A stretch of DNA of 64,000 nt from Halomonas sp. TD01. GTDB taxonomy: Bacteria; Pseudomonadota; Gammaproteobacteria; Pseudomonadales; Halomonadaceae. The position numbers were made by a program, and so were the translations under genes. Under the pieces are notes generated by a model that made no database searches, was not told where the DNA came from, and saw only the letters and a list, made by a program, of their open reading frames with translations. Positions 1 through 9,023 of the stretch are shown piece by piece. The number at the start of each line of letters is the position of its first letter. The stretch's first letter is position 1. The stretch is taken from NCBI RefSeq assembly GCF_923868895.1, contig NZ_OV350343.1, forward strand, positions 4,078,566 through 4,142,565. The letters run 5' to 3'.

Positions 1-934
1 CACGTATAATGCCGTTCGCTCGATCCGTGGCTCTCAGCAACTCAAGACTCAACGCTTGATTCGTTTGCTGAGCATTGAGTACCACAGGATGCCCTTCGGC
101 GATCAGCGGGTCGTTCTTTGCTGCGTCTGCAATGGCTTGCTCAGAAACAAGCCGCCGCTGGCGGTCAATCACGCCTTGCAATAAGTTAAGCTGCTGCTCC
201 TGCTGGTCTATTTGCAGCTCAATGAGCTCACGGCGCTCTTGAGCCAATTCGCGCAACCGACTGTTGGCACTCAGTTCGCGTTGGTTAAGGTTTACTTCCT
301 GTTCAGCGAGGGCACGCTCAATGCGCCACTGAATTAGTTGTGCATCGTGGCGCGCCGACAGTTGCCGATCCCCCAGTAAGGCTTCTCGTTCATCAGATTG
401 ACGGCGTAAGTTTTCAGCTCGCTGTAACGCATCTGAAATTGCTTGCTGAGCGCGCTCAGGCAGTGTTTGCGCTGCCAACAACTGCGAATTCACTTCGGCT
501 AATTGGCTTTGAAGCTGCTGAAGCTCTACCACTGCCTTTGCCTGTTGCGCTTCTAGCTCATTCAGCGGTATATCGCTAAGGTTATCTACCGACAGCTGCC
601 GGCTTTCCTCTTCAGCCTCATTTAGTTCACGTTCCAGGCGACGCAGTATTTCAGGGGCTTGAGTGACCCGTTGCTCTAGCGATTTAAGGCGCTCTTCAAC
701 CGCATGAAGGCGCTCAAAACTTTGCAGTGCAGCTGATAAGGCTTCCTTGACCTGAGTCTGCTCAGTGGTTAGCTCGCTTTCCTGAGACTCAAGCTCGGCT
801 AATCGCTCAGATAATTGCGTCTCAGTGGGAACTTGATCAAGTAACGGCGCTTGCGCATACACCGCACCGGAAACTGTTAACAATAGATAAATAAAAAGGA
901 GCCGGAGAAGTGCTTTCAGTGCGTTTTTGACCAC
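1..934 (-). CDS. mscK: Mechanosensitive channel MscK, N-terminal part (runs off the window)
   Basis: Open frame of 311 codons from a GTG start at 934, still open at position 1, so only the N-terminus is visible. GTG was chosen because an in-frame TGA lies 13 codons-scale upstream with no other start, and a GAGG Shine-Dalgarno sits 10 nt before it. The first 27 or so residues form a hydrophobic export signal ending near VYAQA. The rest is a long Q/E/L-rich coiled coil typical of the periplasmic MscS_porin domain. The stretch with QAPEILRR, LPLNELE-like and LLAAQTLPERAQQ lines up with E. coli MscK (KefA) rather than MscM. The pore-forming MscS domain would lie to the left of the window. Expected role: potassium-dependent mechanosensitive channel of the inner membrane, relevant to osmotic downshock. 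Confidence 0.85.
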   Translation of the reverse strand, partial: MVKNALKALLRLLFIYLLLTVSGAVYAQAPLLDQVPTETQLSERLAELESQESELTTEQTQVKEALSAALQSFERLHAVEERLKSLEQRVTQAPEILRRLERELNEAEEESRQLSVDNLSDIPLNELEAQQAKAVVELQQLQSQLAEVNSQLLAAQTLPERAQQAISDALQRAENLRRQSDEREALLGDRQLSARHDAQLIQWRIERALAEQEVNLNQRELSANSRLRELAQERRELIELQIDQQEQQLNLLQGVIDRQRRLVSEQAIADAAKNDPLIAEGHPVVLNAQQTNQALSLELLRATDRANGIIR

Positions 935-1110
935 GTTACATATGCCTCATCGACATGGATGCTACTCCAATCAGGAAGATCTCTATTGTCAGGCGTTCTG
1001 GCTTCTTACGCAATCTAACGCGTTTGACGAACAGGAGGTATTGACTTACACAATGGGCGTGATAGAAGAGACTCCCATAACTGCCTTTTATTTATTTGCG
1101 AGCCATTTTG

Positions 1111-2130
1111 ATGGTCATTCGAAAACTGTTGTTAGCTAGTTTAATTGTTTTGCTAGGCACTGAAAGCGCCCTTGCAGAGACACGCGAGGAAATTGAGGCC
1201 CGTATCCGCGCACTCAATACCGAACTTTATCAGTTGCGCCAACAGCTGCAACATGTTGAAGATCCGACTGAAAGCGAATCGATGCCTCCACCACAGCTGC
1301 TTCCTCAGGAAATGGCGCTTGAGGATCTCAGTGAGCGCCGCCAATTTGAGCACGAGTCAACCCGCAACCCGTTTTCAATTACCACCCACCGACTCAACTA
1401 CCTGCTGCCCGTTAGCTATAACAAAAACCTGGACGCCGAAAATTTTCGCAGCATTTCTGAAGACTCTTCACCTAATGACGTCGAAGTAAAATTTCAGTTT
1501 AGCGCTAAGTTCAATCTGGCTGAGGATGTGTTTGGCGACATTGGTGATGTGTATTTCGCTTACACGCAGCGTAGCTGGTGGCAAGCCTATAATACCGACG
1601 CCTCTTCCCCTTTCCGGGAAACCAACTATGAGCCTGAAATTTTCATTGATTTTGATAACGCCTGGAGTGCACTAGGCTGGGTAAATACACGTAATCGTTT
1701 CTCCTTCATCCACCAGTCTAACGGCCGTTCAGACCCACTCTCGCGAAGCTGGAATAGAGTTTATCTCGAAAGCACGTTCCAACGCGGTGACTGGGCACTT
1801 TCTTTAGTCCCGCACTGGCGCGTACCTGAATCCGAAGGCGACGATGACAACCCCGACATTGATCGCTTTGTCGGCTATGGCGATATCCGCCTAGCAAAAC
1901 GACTCAATAGTAACCACGAAGTGGCAGGGCAATTGCGTGGCAACCCAAGCGCTGGTAACTATGGCACTCAAATAGACTACAGCTGGCCTGCTTTTAACAA
2001 TGTGCGTGCCCACCTGCAGTATTACTACGGCTACGGTGAAAGCATGATTGACTACAACAATCGTGTACATCGCCTCAGCATTGGCTTTAGCTTAAACCCC
2101 CTGTTCAGCGCGACTGGGCTGAACCGTTAG
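1111..2130 (+). CDS. pldA: Outer membrane phospholipase A (OMPLA)
   Basis: 339 residues. ATG at 1111 starts a good Sec signal peptide (MVIRKLLLASLIVLLG... cleavage near ALA-ET); a TTG five codons upstream is also possible. After the signal comes a short coiled coil, then a beta-barrel rich in alternating aromatic strands. The OMPLA active-site region reads FIHQSNGRSDPLSRSWNR: His201 and Ser203 are the catalytic pair and Asn215 the third member, with the same spacing as E. coli H142, S144 and N156. YTQRSWWQAYN and SSPFRETNYEPE are further family signatures. The enzyme is a calcium-dependent dimeric phospholipase in the outer membrane that removes phospholipid from the outer leaflet. It stands alone, divergent from mscK. 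Confidence 0.93.
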   Translation: MVIRKLLLASLIVLLGTESALAETREEIEARIRALNTELYQLRQQLQHVEDPTESESMPPPQLLPQEMALEDLSERRQFEHESTRNPFSITTHRLNYLLPVSYNKNLDAENFRSISEDSSPNDVEVKFQFSAKFNLAEDVFGDIGDVYFAYTQRSWWQAYNTDASSPFRETNYEPEIFIDFDNAWSALGWVNTRNRFSFIHQSNGRSDPLSRSWNRVYLESTFQRGDWALSLVPHWRVPESEGDDDNPDIDRFVGYGDIRLAKRLNSNHEVAGQLRGNPSAGNYGTQIDYSWPAFNNVRAHLQYYYGYGESMIDYNNRVHRLSIGFSLNPLFSATGLNR

Positions 2131-2211
2131 CGCTTGAGGTTGTCTTATAGTTAACGGCCAGCTATGCTGGAGTTGTTACTTATTCATATTCACTCGTCAA
2201 AGGATGACATC

Positions 2212-2544
2212 ATGGCTAAACGTAATACTGACACCTCTGCTCGTGCTGACCAGTTGAAGGAAGATCTCCGCCACCTGAGTGAAACTGTCGAAGAGTTGAT
2301 GAACGCCACGTCAAAAGATGCAAGTGGTGAGATGCGTGATCTTCGTGAACGCGCAGAAAAGCGATTGAAAGATACTCGATCGCGCTTAGAAGCACGCGGA
2401 GAACGACTTTACGAAGACACTCGTGAATCTCTATCTCAGCAAGTTGATTGCTGTGATCGTTATGTACATGAAAACCCTTGGGCCAGCATTGGTATTGGTG
2501 CCGCAGCGGGCCTAGTGGTGGGTATGCTTCTCGGTCGCCGCTAA
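2212..2544 (+). CDS. DUF883 family membrane-anchored protein (ElaB/YqjD-like)
   Basis: 110 residues from ATG 2212, which has AGGA 8 nt upstream; the longer frame from 2164 lacks this. The sequence is a charged helical region (about residues 10-85) followed by a C-terminal glycine/alanine membrane helix ending in MLLGRR. ENPWASIGIGAAAGLVVGMLLGR is the hallmark of the ElaB/YqjD/YgaM family; the E. coli members are tail-anchored inner-membrane proteins that bind ribosomes in stationary phase. The stop overlaps the next start (TAATG), so this is the first gene of a translationally coupled trio equivalent to E. coli yqjD-yqjE-yqjK. One unusual CC pair (DCCDR) sits before the anchor. Confidence 0.88.
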   Translation: MAKRNTDTSARADQLKEDLRHLSETVEELMNATSKDASGEMRDLRERAEKRLKDTRSRLEARGERLYEDTRESLSQQVDCCDRYVHENPWASIGIGAAAGLVVGMLLGRR

Positions 2545-2948
2545 TGGCTTTAGGGCCAACACAACGCGTATTCTCTGCCGCCAAACGCCTGCTGAAATCA
2601 TTAGTTGCTAATGGTGAAACCCGGCTTCGTTTGGCGGTCTTGGAGCTGGAAGAGGAGCGCGCCCGTTTGCTAACCCTGCTTTTATTGGCAGGGGCTAGCC
2701 TACTGTTATTGCTGTTAGGCGTCGCGACACTCACTGCACTGGTTGTTGTCCTGTTCTGGGATACTTACCGACTTACTGCAATTGGTGTCAGTGCGGGCGT
2801 TCTTATTGCTTTAAGTTTTTTACTAGCAGTTATGGCTATTCGGCAAGCGAAACAACATACGCTTTTGAAAGAAACGCTTAAGCAACTTGCCGCTGACCGG
2901 GCTTTGCTGGAGGTGAATGAGGATGACTCGTCCCAACACCGTCGATAA
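2544..2948 (+). CDS. Phage-holin-superfamily III / YqjE-like membrane protein
   Basis: 134 residues starting at the ATG that overlaps the stop of the DUF883 gene by one base. An amphipathic N-terminus with LELEEERAR is followed by two adjacent long hydrophobic segments (about residues 43-70 and 75-100) and a charged cytosolic tail. This is the YqjE / DUF1469 pattern (annotated as phage holin family although no phage is nearby). The function of the family is unknown. The position between DUF883 and YqjK-like genes matches the conserved yqjDEK arrangement and supports a joint envelope or stationary-phase role. The 3' end overlaps the next gene by 26 nt in a different frame. Confidence 0.8.
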   Translation: MALGPTQRVFSAAKRLLKSLVANGETRLRLAVLELEEERARLLTLLLLAGASLLLLLLGVATLTALVVVLFWDTYRLTAIGVSAGVLIALSFLLAVMAIRQAKQHTLLKETLKQLAADRALLEVNEDDSSQHRR

Positions 2949-3222
2949 GCCTCCTAGCCGAGCAGAACGTAAAGCCACTTTGTTAGCTGAACTAGAGCAA
3001 CAACGTATCGATATTTTGGTTAATAGCGACACGCTGACAAAGGCTGCTTCACCGCTAGACAATAACTGGCGCAACCTTAAAATACCTTTGTACGTGATTG
3101 GTGGCGTTGCTGCTTTGCGTATTTTGCGCCACCCAGGTGGCGCGATGGCAGTTGGCAGAAAAGCGCTGGCTAGCTACATGCTGATACGAAAGCTGAAGTT
3201 GCTAGCTAGAGTGACTAGTTAA
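2923..3222 (+). CDS. YqjK-like small protein
   Basis: 99 residues if begun at ATG 2923, which lies 9 nt after GGAGG (2909-2913); ATG 2917 is only 3 nt away and would add two residues. A basic N-terminal half (PPSRAERKATLLAELEQQR) is followed by one weakly hydrophobic segment (IPLYVIGGVAALRIL) and a basic tail. Similar short proteins follow yqjE in many gammaproteobacteria and are annotated YqjK-like. Placement, overlap with the preceding gene and matching composition are the main evidence; no enzymatic motif is visible. Confidence 0.6.
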   Translation: MTRPNTVDKPPSRAERKATLLAELEQQRIDILVNSDTLTKAASPLDNNWRNLKIPLYVIGGVAALRILRHPGGAMAVGRKALASYMLIRKLKLLARVTS

Positions 3223-3256
3223 CACGCTACTGGCGATATAGTCTGATGAAATCTAC

Positions 3257-3312
3257 ACTGGGCCGTTTTATAAACGCTGATTTATAAATATCTTACGACT
3301 CTACGGCCCAGT
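3257..3312. repeat. Long-loop inverted repeat after the yqjDEK-like cluster
   Basis: A perfect 10-bp inverted repeat, ACTGGGCCGT (3257-3266) and ACGGCCCAGT (3303-3312), flanks a 36-nt AT-rich loop. The loop itself contains the self-complementary TTTATAAA twice, six bases apart, so a nested cruciform or hairpin is possible. It lies between the convergent YqjK-like and flavoprotein genes. It may act as a terminator for both, but there is no clear U-run on either side. Confidence 0.5.
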
Positions 3313-3324
3313 TCTCTGCACTTA

Positions 3325-4509
3325 TCAACATGCCTGCCCGCAGGCGACACCACTTGCCCAAGCCCACTGAAAATTATATCCCCCCAGCTCACCCGTTACA
3401 TCTAGCACCTCACCGATAAACCTAAGCTGCGGTAGATCTTTCACTTCAAACGTTTTTGATGAGATCGATTCAGTACTTACCCCGCCCATCGTTACCTCTG
3501 CTGTACGCCATCCTTCCGTACCTGACGGCTTTAACTGCCATTGGTTTAGCCGCTGTGCCCAAATATCAAGCGCATCATTGCTGTACTCTGCTATGGAGCT
3601 GGCAAGATTGTGATCCGGGTACCACTCCAGCAGCGCTTGAGCGAAACGCTTGGGAAAACGTTCTCCCAACCATGTAGACAACTGACGTTTAGGGGTCGTA
3701 TGACGCGCATGACGCAATGTTTCAGCGGCATGTTCACTGGGCAGTAAATTAATAGTGATAGTGTCGCCTGGCTGCCAAACGCTGGAAATTTGCAGCATCG
3801 ATGGGCCTGACAGACCACGATGAGTAAATAGCATTGGTTCGATAAAGTGCCGCTCATTGCAGCTAACCTCGCATGGCACACTGACGCCAGAAAGTGCTGC
3901 TGCGCGTTCTTTCCAACTATCGCTCAAGGTAAACGGCACCAAACCTGGGCGGGTAGGCAGAACATCGATACCAAACTGGCGGGCAATATCATAACCAAAC
4001 CCTGTCGCCCCCATTGTGGGTATCGACAAACCGCCCGTAGCAACCACTACCGTACCAGCGTCTATGCTCCCCATCGACGTGGCTAAGCGCATGCTATCTC
4101 CCACCCGCTCTACCTTAGAGATTGACGTACTGAGCGCCACCTTAACCCCCGCCCACTCACACTCAGTCAGCAAGACACTGACGATTTCTTTAGCAGAATC
4201 CGCACAAAAGAGCTGACCTGGGGCTTTTTCCACATACTCAACGCCATGTCGCTCTACCAGCGACACAAAATGCTCAGGGCGATAACGCTTTAACGCGGAA
4301 ATGCAAAAAAAAGGATTTTCCGAGTAAAAGTGCTGAGGCGTAGTAGCAAGGTTGGTAAAATTGCAGCGTCCGCCTCCAGACATCAATATTTTCTTGCCTG
4401 CCTTGTTGGCATGATCCACTACCAGCACACGACGCCCCGCAAAACCAGCTTGAGCCGCACACATTAAACCAGCGGCACCTGCACCAATGACGACGACGTC
4501 GTAGACCAT
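3325..4509 (-). CDS. HI0933/YhiN-type NAD(P)/FAD-dependent oxidoreductase
   Basis: 394 residues, the usual length of this flavoprotein family (COG2081, YhiN/HI0933; relatives include BaiN). The N-terminal dinucleotide fold has VVIGAGAAGLMCAAQA (GxGxxG at residues 9-14). Next come the family signature KKILMSGGGRCNFTN near residue 45, a second FAD contact VVATGGLSIPTMGATGFGYDIA, and a C-terminal GELGGYNFQWAWASGVACG motif. The C-terminal region contains TMGGVSTESI, also typical. It is likely a soluble FAD oxidoreductase whose natural substrate is not settled. It is transcribed away from the efflux operon, with an AT-rich intergenic region between. Confidence 0.85.
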   Translation of the reverse strand: MVYDVVVIGAGAAGLMCAAQAGFAGRRVLVVDHANKAGKKILMSGGGRCNFTNLATTPQHFYSENPFFCISALKRYRPEHFVSLVERHGVEYVEKAPGQLFCADSAKEIVSVLLTECEWAGVKVALSTSISKVERVGDSMRLATSMGSIDAGTVVVATGGLSIPTMGATGFGYDIARQFGIDVLPTRPGLVPFTLSDSWKERAAALSGVSVPCEVSCNERHFIEPMLFTHRGLSGPSMLQISSVWQPGDTITINLLPSEHAAETLRHARHTTPKRQLSTWLGERFPKRFAQALLEWYPDHNLASSIAEYSNDALDIWAQRLNQWQLKPSGTEGWRTAEVTMGGVSTESISSKTFEVKDLPQLRFIGEVLDVTGELGGYNFQWAWASGVACGQAC

Positions 4510-4571
4510 AAAATAAGGCTCCCAGGATGAAAAAAGAGGGGCATTTTAACAGGTAAATAGCACCAAATTAC

Positions 4572-4606
4572 TGTACATTAAAAATAAGCTGTACAAATAA
4601 TGTATA
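4572..4606. promoter_or_regulatory. Candidate operator between flavoprotein and RND operon
   Basis: The AT-rich divergent gap 4510-4703 holds TGTACATTA (4572-4580) facing TAATGTATA (4598-4606), an inverted repeat with 8 of 9 matches. A further GTACA copy sits between the arms. Such dyads upstream of RND pumps are often repressor sites (TetR type), but no regulator gene is adjacent, so the binder is unknown. Confidence 0.35.
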
Positions 4607-4703
4607 TTTATTTAACAAAATATCACTGTTCGAACTTTCGCCCTCTGACGCGGCAACTCCCTAGATGGTATTACTAGGCATTTTTGATAACACTGAGACG
4701 CCC

Positions 4704-5771
4704 ATGCTTGCTTGTAAACGTATCTTTTTCTTTTGGTTGTTTACCCTGATGTGGGTTAGCCCTCTGTTGGCACAGTCTTCTCCTTCTGTTATTGGGCACT
4801 ACGCCGCCATGACAACCTGGTCTGATCCACTTGAAGCGTTAGGCACACTAAGTGCTGACGAGAGCGTGACGCTTTCCACCACGGTTACTGACATCATTGC
4901 CGAGATAAACTTTGAAGATGGTGAACAGGTAGAACGTGGACGGCTCCTGATTCGACTAGAAGATGCTGAAGAGCAAGCGCTGCTGAGGGCGGCTCAAGCG
5001 CTTAGTGATGAACGTCGCAACGCATTGGCCCGGGCAACCCAGCTGCAACAGCGCAACCTTGCCCCCCGTGCTGATGTAGAAGATACCCAGGCGCGTTTAC
5101 GCCAGTCACAGGCCGACGCACAAGCATTAGAAGCCAGGTTGTCAAATTATCGCTTACATGCCCCTTTTAGCGGGCGTGTTGGCTTTCGCAATGTCAGTAT
5201 CGGCGCATTAGTGACGCCCGGCATGGCGCTTGTCACACTTGATAAGTTAGACATTATGAAGCTCGATTTTACGGTACCAGAAGTATTTTTGGGGCGTTTG
5301 TCCACTGGCCTCAAGCTGAGTGCCACTACGGCGGCGTTTCCAGATGATGTCTTCAGCGGCGAAATTGCCAGCATCGGTACCCGTATTGATCCTATTACCC
5401 GTAGTGTTAGCGTTCGCGCTGAACTGGTAAATCCGGGGCTGCGTCTTCGTCCTGGCATGTTGATGGAAGTCGTGGTTCAGCAGCGAGTTCGCAACACCCT
5501 GGTACTTCCTGAAGCGGCTATCGAACCCAGTGGCAACCGCCACTTTGTGATGTTGATTGACCAGCAGGGCGATACGCCTCGCCTAGAGCGCAGAGAAGTC
5601 GTGATTGGCGAACGACGAAGCGGTGAAGTAGAGGTACTTAATGGTATTAGTGCCGGCGACCTAATCGTGATTCACGGGTTACAACTCGCTAGGGATGGTC
5701 AAGAAGTCCGGTTGCTAGGCATCGCTGATGAAGAAACGGATATTCGCTCGCTGCTAGAGGCTGATCGCTAA
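4704..5771 (+). CDS. RND efflux periplasmic adaptor subunit (membrane fusion protein)
   Basis: 355 residues from ATG 4704, which begins an export signal (MLACKRIFFFWLFTLMW...LLAQ); ATG 4665 would add 13 residues with no better Shine-Dalgarno. The order is the HlyD/AcrA one: first lipoyl half with FEDGEQVERGRLLIRLED, an alpha-hairpin coiled coil (about residues 85-135, LQQRNLAPRADVEDTQARLRQ), and the second lipoyl half YRLHAPFSGRVGFRNVSIGALVTPG. Then come the beta-barrel (LDFTVPEVFL, FSGEIASIGTRIDPITRSVSVRAEL) and the membrane-proximal domain. It links the inner-membrane pump to an outer-membrane channel. Its stop overlaps the pump gene start (TAATG), so the two are translationally coupled. 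Confidence 0.9.
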   Translation: MLACKRIFFFWLFTLMWVSPLLAQSSPSVIGHYAAMTTWSDPLEALGTLSADESVTLSTTVTDIIAEINFEDGEQVERGRLLIRLEDAEEQALLRAAQALSDERRNALARATQLQQRNLAPRADVEDTQARLRQSQADAQALEARLSNYRLHAPFSGRVGFRNVSIGALVTPGMALVTLDKLDIMKLDFTVPEVFLGRLSTGLKLSATTAAFPDDVFSGEIASIGTRIDPITRSVSVRAELVNPGLRLRPGMLMEVVVQQRVRNTLVLPEAAIEPSGNRHFVMLIDQQGDTPRLERREVVIGERRSGEVEVLNGISAGDLIVIHGLQLARDGQEVRLLGIADEETDIRSLLEADR

Positions 5772-8700
5772 TGCGTTTATCCGACATTTCAGTTCAACGC
5801 CCGGTGTTAGCGATGGTTATTGCAGCACTGATTATCGCGTTTGGTTTGCTGGCACTGAACCGCCTACCATTACAAGAATACCCAACGGTTGATCCTCCCA
5901 TCGTTAGTATTGATACCCGCTATCCTGGCGCATCAGCAAGCGTGGTAGAAACACGCATTACCCAAGTGCTGGAAGACCGTATCGCCGGGGTAGAAGGAAT
6001 TGAGTTGATTACATCGCAAAGCGAAGATGGTCGTTCGCGAATTGAAATCGAGTTCTCCCTTTCGATGAATATCGACGCTGCTGCTAACGATATCCGCGAC
6101 CGTATCTCCGGGGCACTGCGCAATCTTCCAGACGATGCCGATAATCCAGAGGTCACTAAAGCCGACAGTAGTGAAACTATTGTGATATGGCTAAGCCTCT
6201 CCGGTGCGGATTACTCGATTACCGAACTGACCGATTACGCCAACCGTTTTCTGGTTGACAGCCTCTCAGTGCAGCCTGGCGTGGCAAGGGTGCGTGTAGG
6301 CGGTGGGCGTGATTACGCGATGCGGGTTTGGTTAGACCGCAATGCACTCGCAGCACGAGGGTTAACCGTCGGCGATATCGAGGAGGCACTGCGTGCTGAA
6401 AATGTTGAGCTGCCAGCTGGCTCAATTGAGTCTGAGGATCGCCAGTTTATCGTTCGTTTGCCGCGCAGTTTTGCGACCGCTGATGATTTTCAGCAGATTG
6501 CATTAATTGAAGGTAGTAACGGTTATCTGGTGCGTCTGGGTGATGTCGCCCGTGTCGAAATAGGCTCGGTAGAAGACCGCTCGGTGTTTCGTGCCAATGG
6601 GATTCCCATGGTGGGGCTGGGCATGATAATGCAATCAACCGCCAATGTGGTTGAGCTATCAGATGCTGTTCAACAGGAGCTTAAACGGCTTCAAGGTACT
6701 CTGCCGGAAGGCATGTCCCTAAGCCTCAACTATGACGCCTCGGTGTTTGTTTCCGGTGCCATCGAGCAGGTAGTGATGACGTTGTTTATCGCCATGGGAC
6801 TGGTCGTCGTGGTGATTTTCTTGTTTTTGGGCAATCTACGTACGACGCTGGTGCCTGCAGTGACAGTCCCTATCGCCGTCATTGGGGCATTTACCGCCCT
6901 AGCTGCCATGAACTTTTCGATTAATCTGCTTACGCTATTGGCGTTGGTGCTGGCAATAGGGCTGATTGTCGATGACGCAATTGTGGTACTTGAGAACATT
7001 AACCGGCGTATGCACGACTATGGAGAAACACCGCTGGTCGCAGCATTTCGAGGCACACGGCAAATCGCCTTCGCGGTGATTGCCACCACGCTGGTTCTAG
7101 TGGCGGTTTTCGTCCCGCTCAGTATGCTGCAAGGCGATATTGGCCGGCTATTTTCAGAATTCGCACTTACCATGGCGGCGGCGGTTGTTGTCTCAACACT
7201 CTTAGCCCTCACCCTTACACCAATGATGGCTTCTAAGATTCTAAAGCCAGGCATGCACGATAGCCGTATTGGTCAAGGCGTACAGTGGCTGCTGAGTGGC
7301 ACCCAACGCCGTTACCAGAGCGCATTAGAAATCGTACTAACGCTTAAATGGCTGGTCGTCGCACTGTTTTTCTTGTTGATAGCCGCTACCGCTTGGCTGG
7401 CAACCGAGCTGCCTAATGAATACACCCCGCAAGAAGATCGTGGCAATTTCATTGTCCTTGTCAATGGCCCAGAAGGCGCAACGTTTGACTACATGATGGA
7501 CTATATGGACGAGATAGAGGCCCGGCTGACACCTTTTGTAGACAGCGGAGAGCTTGAACGTATTGTGGTTCGTGCTCCGCGCGGTTTCGGTAATATCGAA
7601 AATTTCAACAGCGGCTTTATTATCGTCAACATGGCCGATTGGGGCAGCCGGCGTAGCGCCTGGGAAATCATGGCCGAGGTGCGTCAGCAGTTGCGCACGC
7701 TACCGGGTGTTCAAGCCTTTCCCGTTATGCGGCAGGGCTTTGGGCAACGCACGCAAAAGCCTGTGCAATTCGTACTCGGGGGAGGTACTTACGAAGATTT
7801 AGCGCGCTGGCGAGATACGCTGGTTACTCACGTTCGTGAAAATAACCCACGTATTACCGCTATCGAAAGTAATTATGATGAGACACAGCCCCAGCTACGT
7901 GTTGATATCAACTATGAACGCGCCGCGGCGCTAGGCGTCACTGTCACGGAGATAGGCCGGACGCTAGAAGTGCTGCTAGGTGGGCGCAACGTCACTCGCT
8001 ATGTGGATGATGGTGAAGAGTACGATGTCATCCTGGAAGGTGACCGCAGCGGTCAAAAAAGCCCTGCTGCGCTAAATAATATTCAGGTTCGTTCAGCACG
8101 CTCAGGAGAACTCATTCCACTGGCAAGTCTGGTAGCCCTGTCTGACTTCGCTGGTGCCAGCACGCTGAACCGCTTTGATCGCGTTCGTGCCATTACCATT
8201 GAAGCCAATCTAGCCGATGGTTATCCCCTGGGTGAGGCGCTGGAGTACTTACAACAAGCCTCCGACAACGTACTGCCTGAAGAGGTACAAACGAACCTTG
8301 CTGGACCTTCACGCGATTTCCAACAGGCCAGTGGCGCCACTATGTTCTTATTAGTGCTGGGTGCCGTGGTGGTTTTCCTGGTACTCGCTGCTCAGTTTGA
8401 AAGCCTAATTCACCCATTTGTTATTATGCTGACCGTCCCGTTAGCCATGAGTGGCGCACTGCTTGCATTGCTGCTAAGCGGACAGTCGCTCAATATCTAC
8501 AGCCAAGTAGGCTTAGTACTGCTGATTGGCCTTGCGGCTAAAAACGGCATTCTGATTGTTGAGTTTGCCAACCAGCTACGCGACGAGGGTCAGGCGTTTC
8601 GCTCTGCCTTGGTTGAAGCGGCGGTGACACGCCTGCGGCCGATTCTAATGACAGCAGTCACTACGATGGCGGGCGCGATACCGCTGATACTATCAAGCGG

Positions 8701-8911
8701 CCCAGGAGCGGAGTCACGACTAGTCATCGGCACCGTCATTATAGCGGGCGTCGGTTCTGCGACGATGTTTACCCTGTTTGTAGTACCCGTGGCTTATGAC
8801 CTGCTTGCACGTTACTCAGGCTCGCCAGGGGCAGTTAAGCGCCAGCTAGAAGAGGAAATAGCCAGCGCCCCTACCGCTCACCATACGCCGCTGAATACTC
8901 CCGAGCGTTAA
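5771..8911 (+). CDS. Efflux RND transporter permease (HAE1 family)
   Basis: 1046 residues, standard for AcrB/MexF-type pumps. It begins MRLSDISVQRPVLAMVIAALII (TM1) and has two large periplasmic loops and twelve membrane helices. The proton-relay aspartates are present in TM4 (LAIGLIVDDAIVVLENI), as is the TM10-11 signature QVGLVLLIGLAAKNGILIVEFANQLR. It exports drugs or other hydrophobic compounds using the proton motive force, together with the upstream adaptor. No outer-membrane factor follows, since a strong terminator comes about 55 nt after the stop, so the pump must use a TolC/OprM encoded elsewhere. The closest subfamily by adaptor and N-terminus appears to be MexH/MexI-like or MdtB-like, not resolvable by eye. 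Confidence 0.95.
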   Translation: MRLSDISVQRPVLAMVIAALIIAFGLLALNRLPLQEYPTVDPPIVSIDTRYPGASASVVETRITQVLEDRIAGVEGIELITSQSEDGRSRIEIEFSLSMNIDAAANDIRDRISGALRNLPDDADNPEVTKADSSETIVIWLSLSGADYSITELTDYANRFLVDSLSVQPGVARVRVGGGRDYAMRVWLDRNALAARGLTVGDIEEALRAENVELPAGSIESEDRQFIVRLPRSFATADDFQQIALIEGSNGYLVRLGDVARVEIGSVEDRSVFRANGIPMVGLGMIMQSTANVVELSDAVQQELKRLQGTLPEGMSLSLNYDASVFVSGAIEQVVMTLFIAMGLVVVVIFLFLGNLRTTLVPAVTVPIAVIGAFTALAAMNFSINLLTLLALVLAIGLIVDDAIVVLENINRRMHDYGETPLVAAFRGTRQIAFAVIATTLVLVAVFVPLSMLQGDIGRLFSEFALTMAAAVVVSTLLALTLTPMMASKILKPGMHDSRIGQGVQWLLSGTQRRYQSALEIVLTLKWLVVALFFLLIAATAWLATELPNEYTPQEDRGNFIVLVNGPEGATFDYMMDYMDEIEARLTPFVDSGELERIVVRAPRGFGNIENFNSGFIIVNMADWGSRRSAWEIMAEVRQQLRTLPGVQAFPVMRQGFGQRTQKPVQFVLGGGTYEDLARWRDTLVTHVRENNPRITAIESNYDETQPQLRVDINYERAAALGVTVTEIGRTLEVLLGGRNVTRYVDDGEEYDVILEGDRSGQKSPAALNNIQVRSARSGELIPLASLVALSDFAGASTLNRFDRVRAITIEANLADGYPLGEALEYLQQASDNVLPEEVQTNLAGPSRDFQQASGATMFLLVLGAVVVFLVLAAQFESLIHPFVIMLTVPLAMSGALLALLLSGQSLNIYSQVGLVLLIGLAAKNGILIVEFANQLRDEGQAFRSALVEAAVTRLRPILMTAVTTMAGAIPLILSSGPGAESRLVIGTVIIAGVGSATMFTLFVVPVAYDLLARYSGSPGAVKRQLEEEIASAPTAHHTPLNTPER

Positions 8912-8964
8912 CTTTGGCCATTAGGAAACGGTACAAAGCGCTATCACTCACCCCTCACACCAAG

Positions 8965-8991
8965 CAAAAGGCGCCACACGGGCGCCTTTTG
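8965..8991. terminator. Bidirectional terminator after RND operon
   Basis: CAAAAGGCGCC and GGCGCCTTTTG form a perfect 11-bp stem around a 5-nt loop. A-rich and T-rich ends let it work for the RND operon on + and for the DUF3617 gene on -. Confidence 0.85.
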
Positions 8992-9023
8992 TTTCAGGTC
9001 ATGAAGATACGCTAACTGACGCC

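Noticed and set aside
927..1139. 70-aa frame between mscK and pldA
   Set aside because: No Shine-Dalgarno; it overlaps both the mscK start and the pldA signal sequence.
2544..2948. Phage holin label for the YqjE-like gene as evidence of a prophage at 2.5 kb
   Set aside because: The family name is historical; the neighbours are the chromosomal yqjDEK-type cluster and no phage gene is near.
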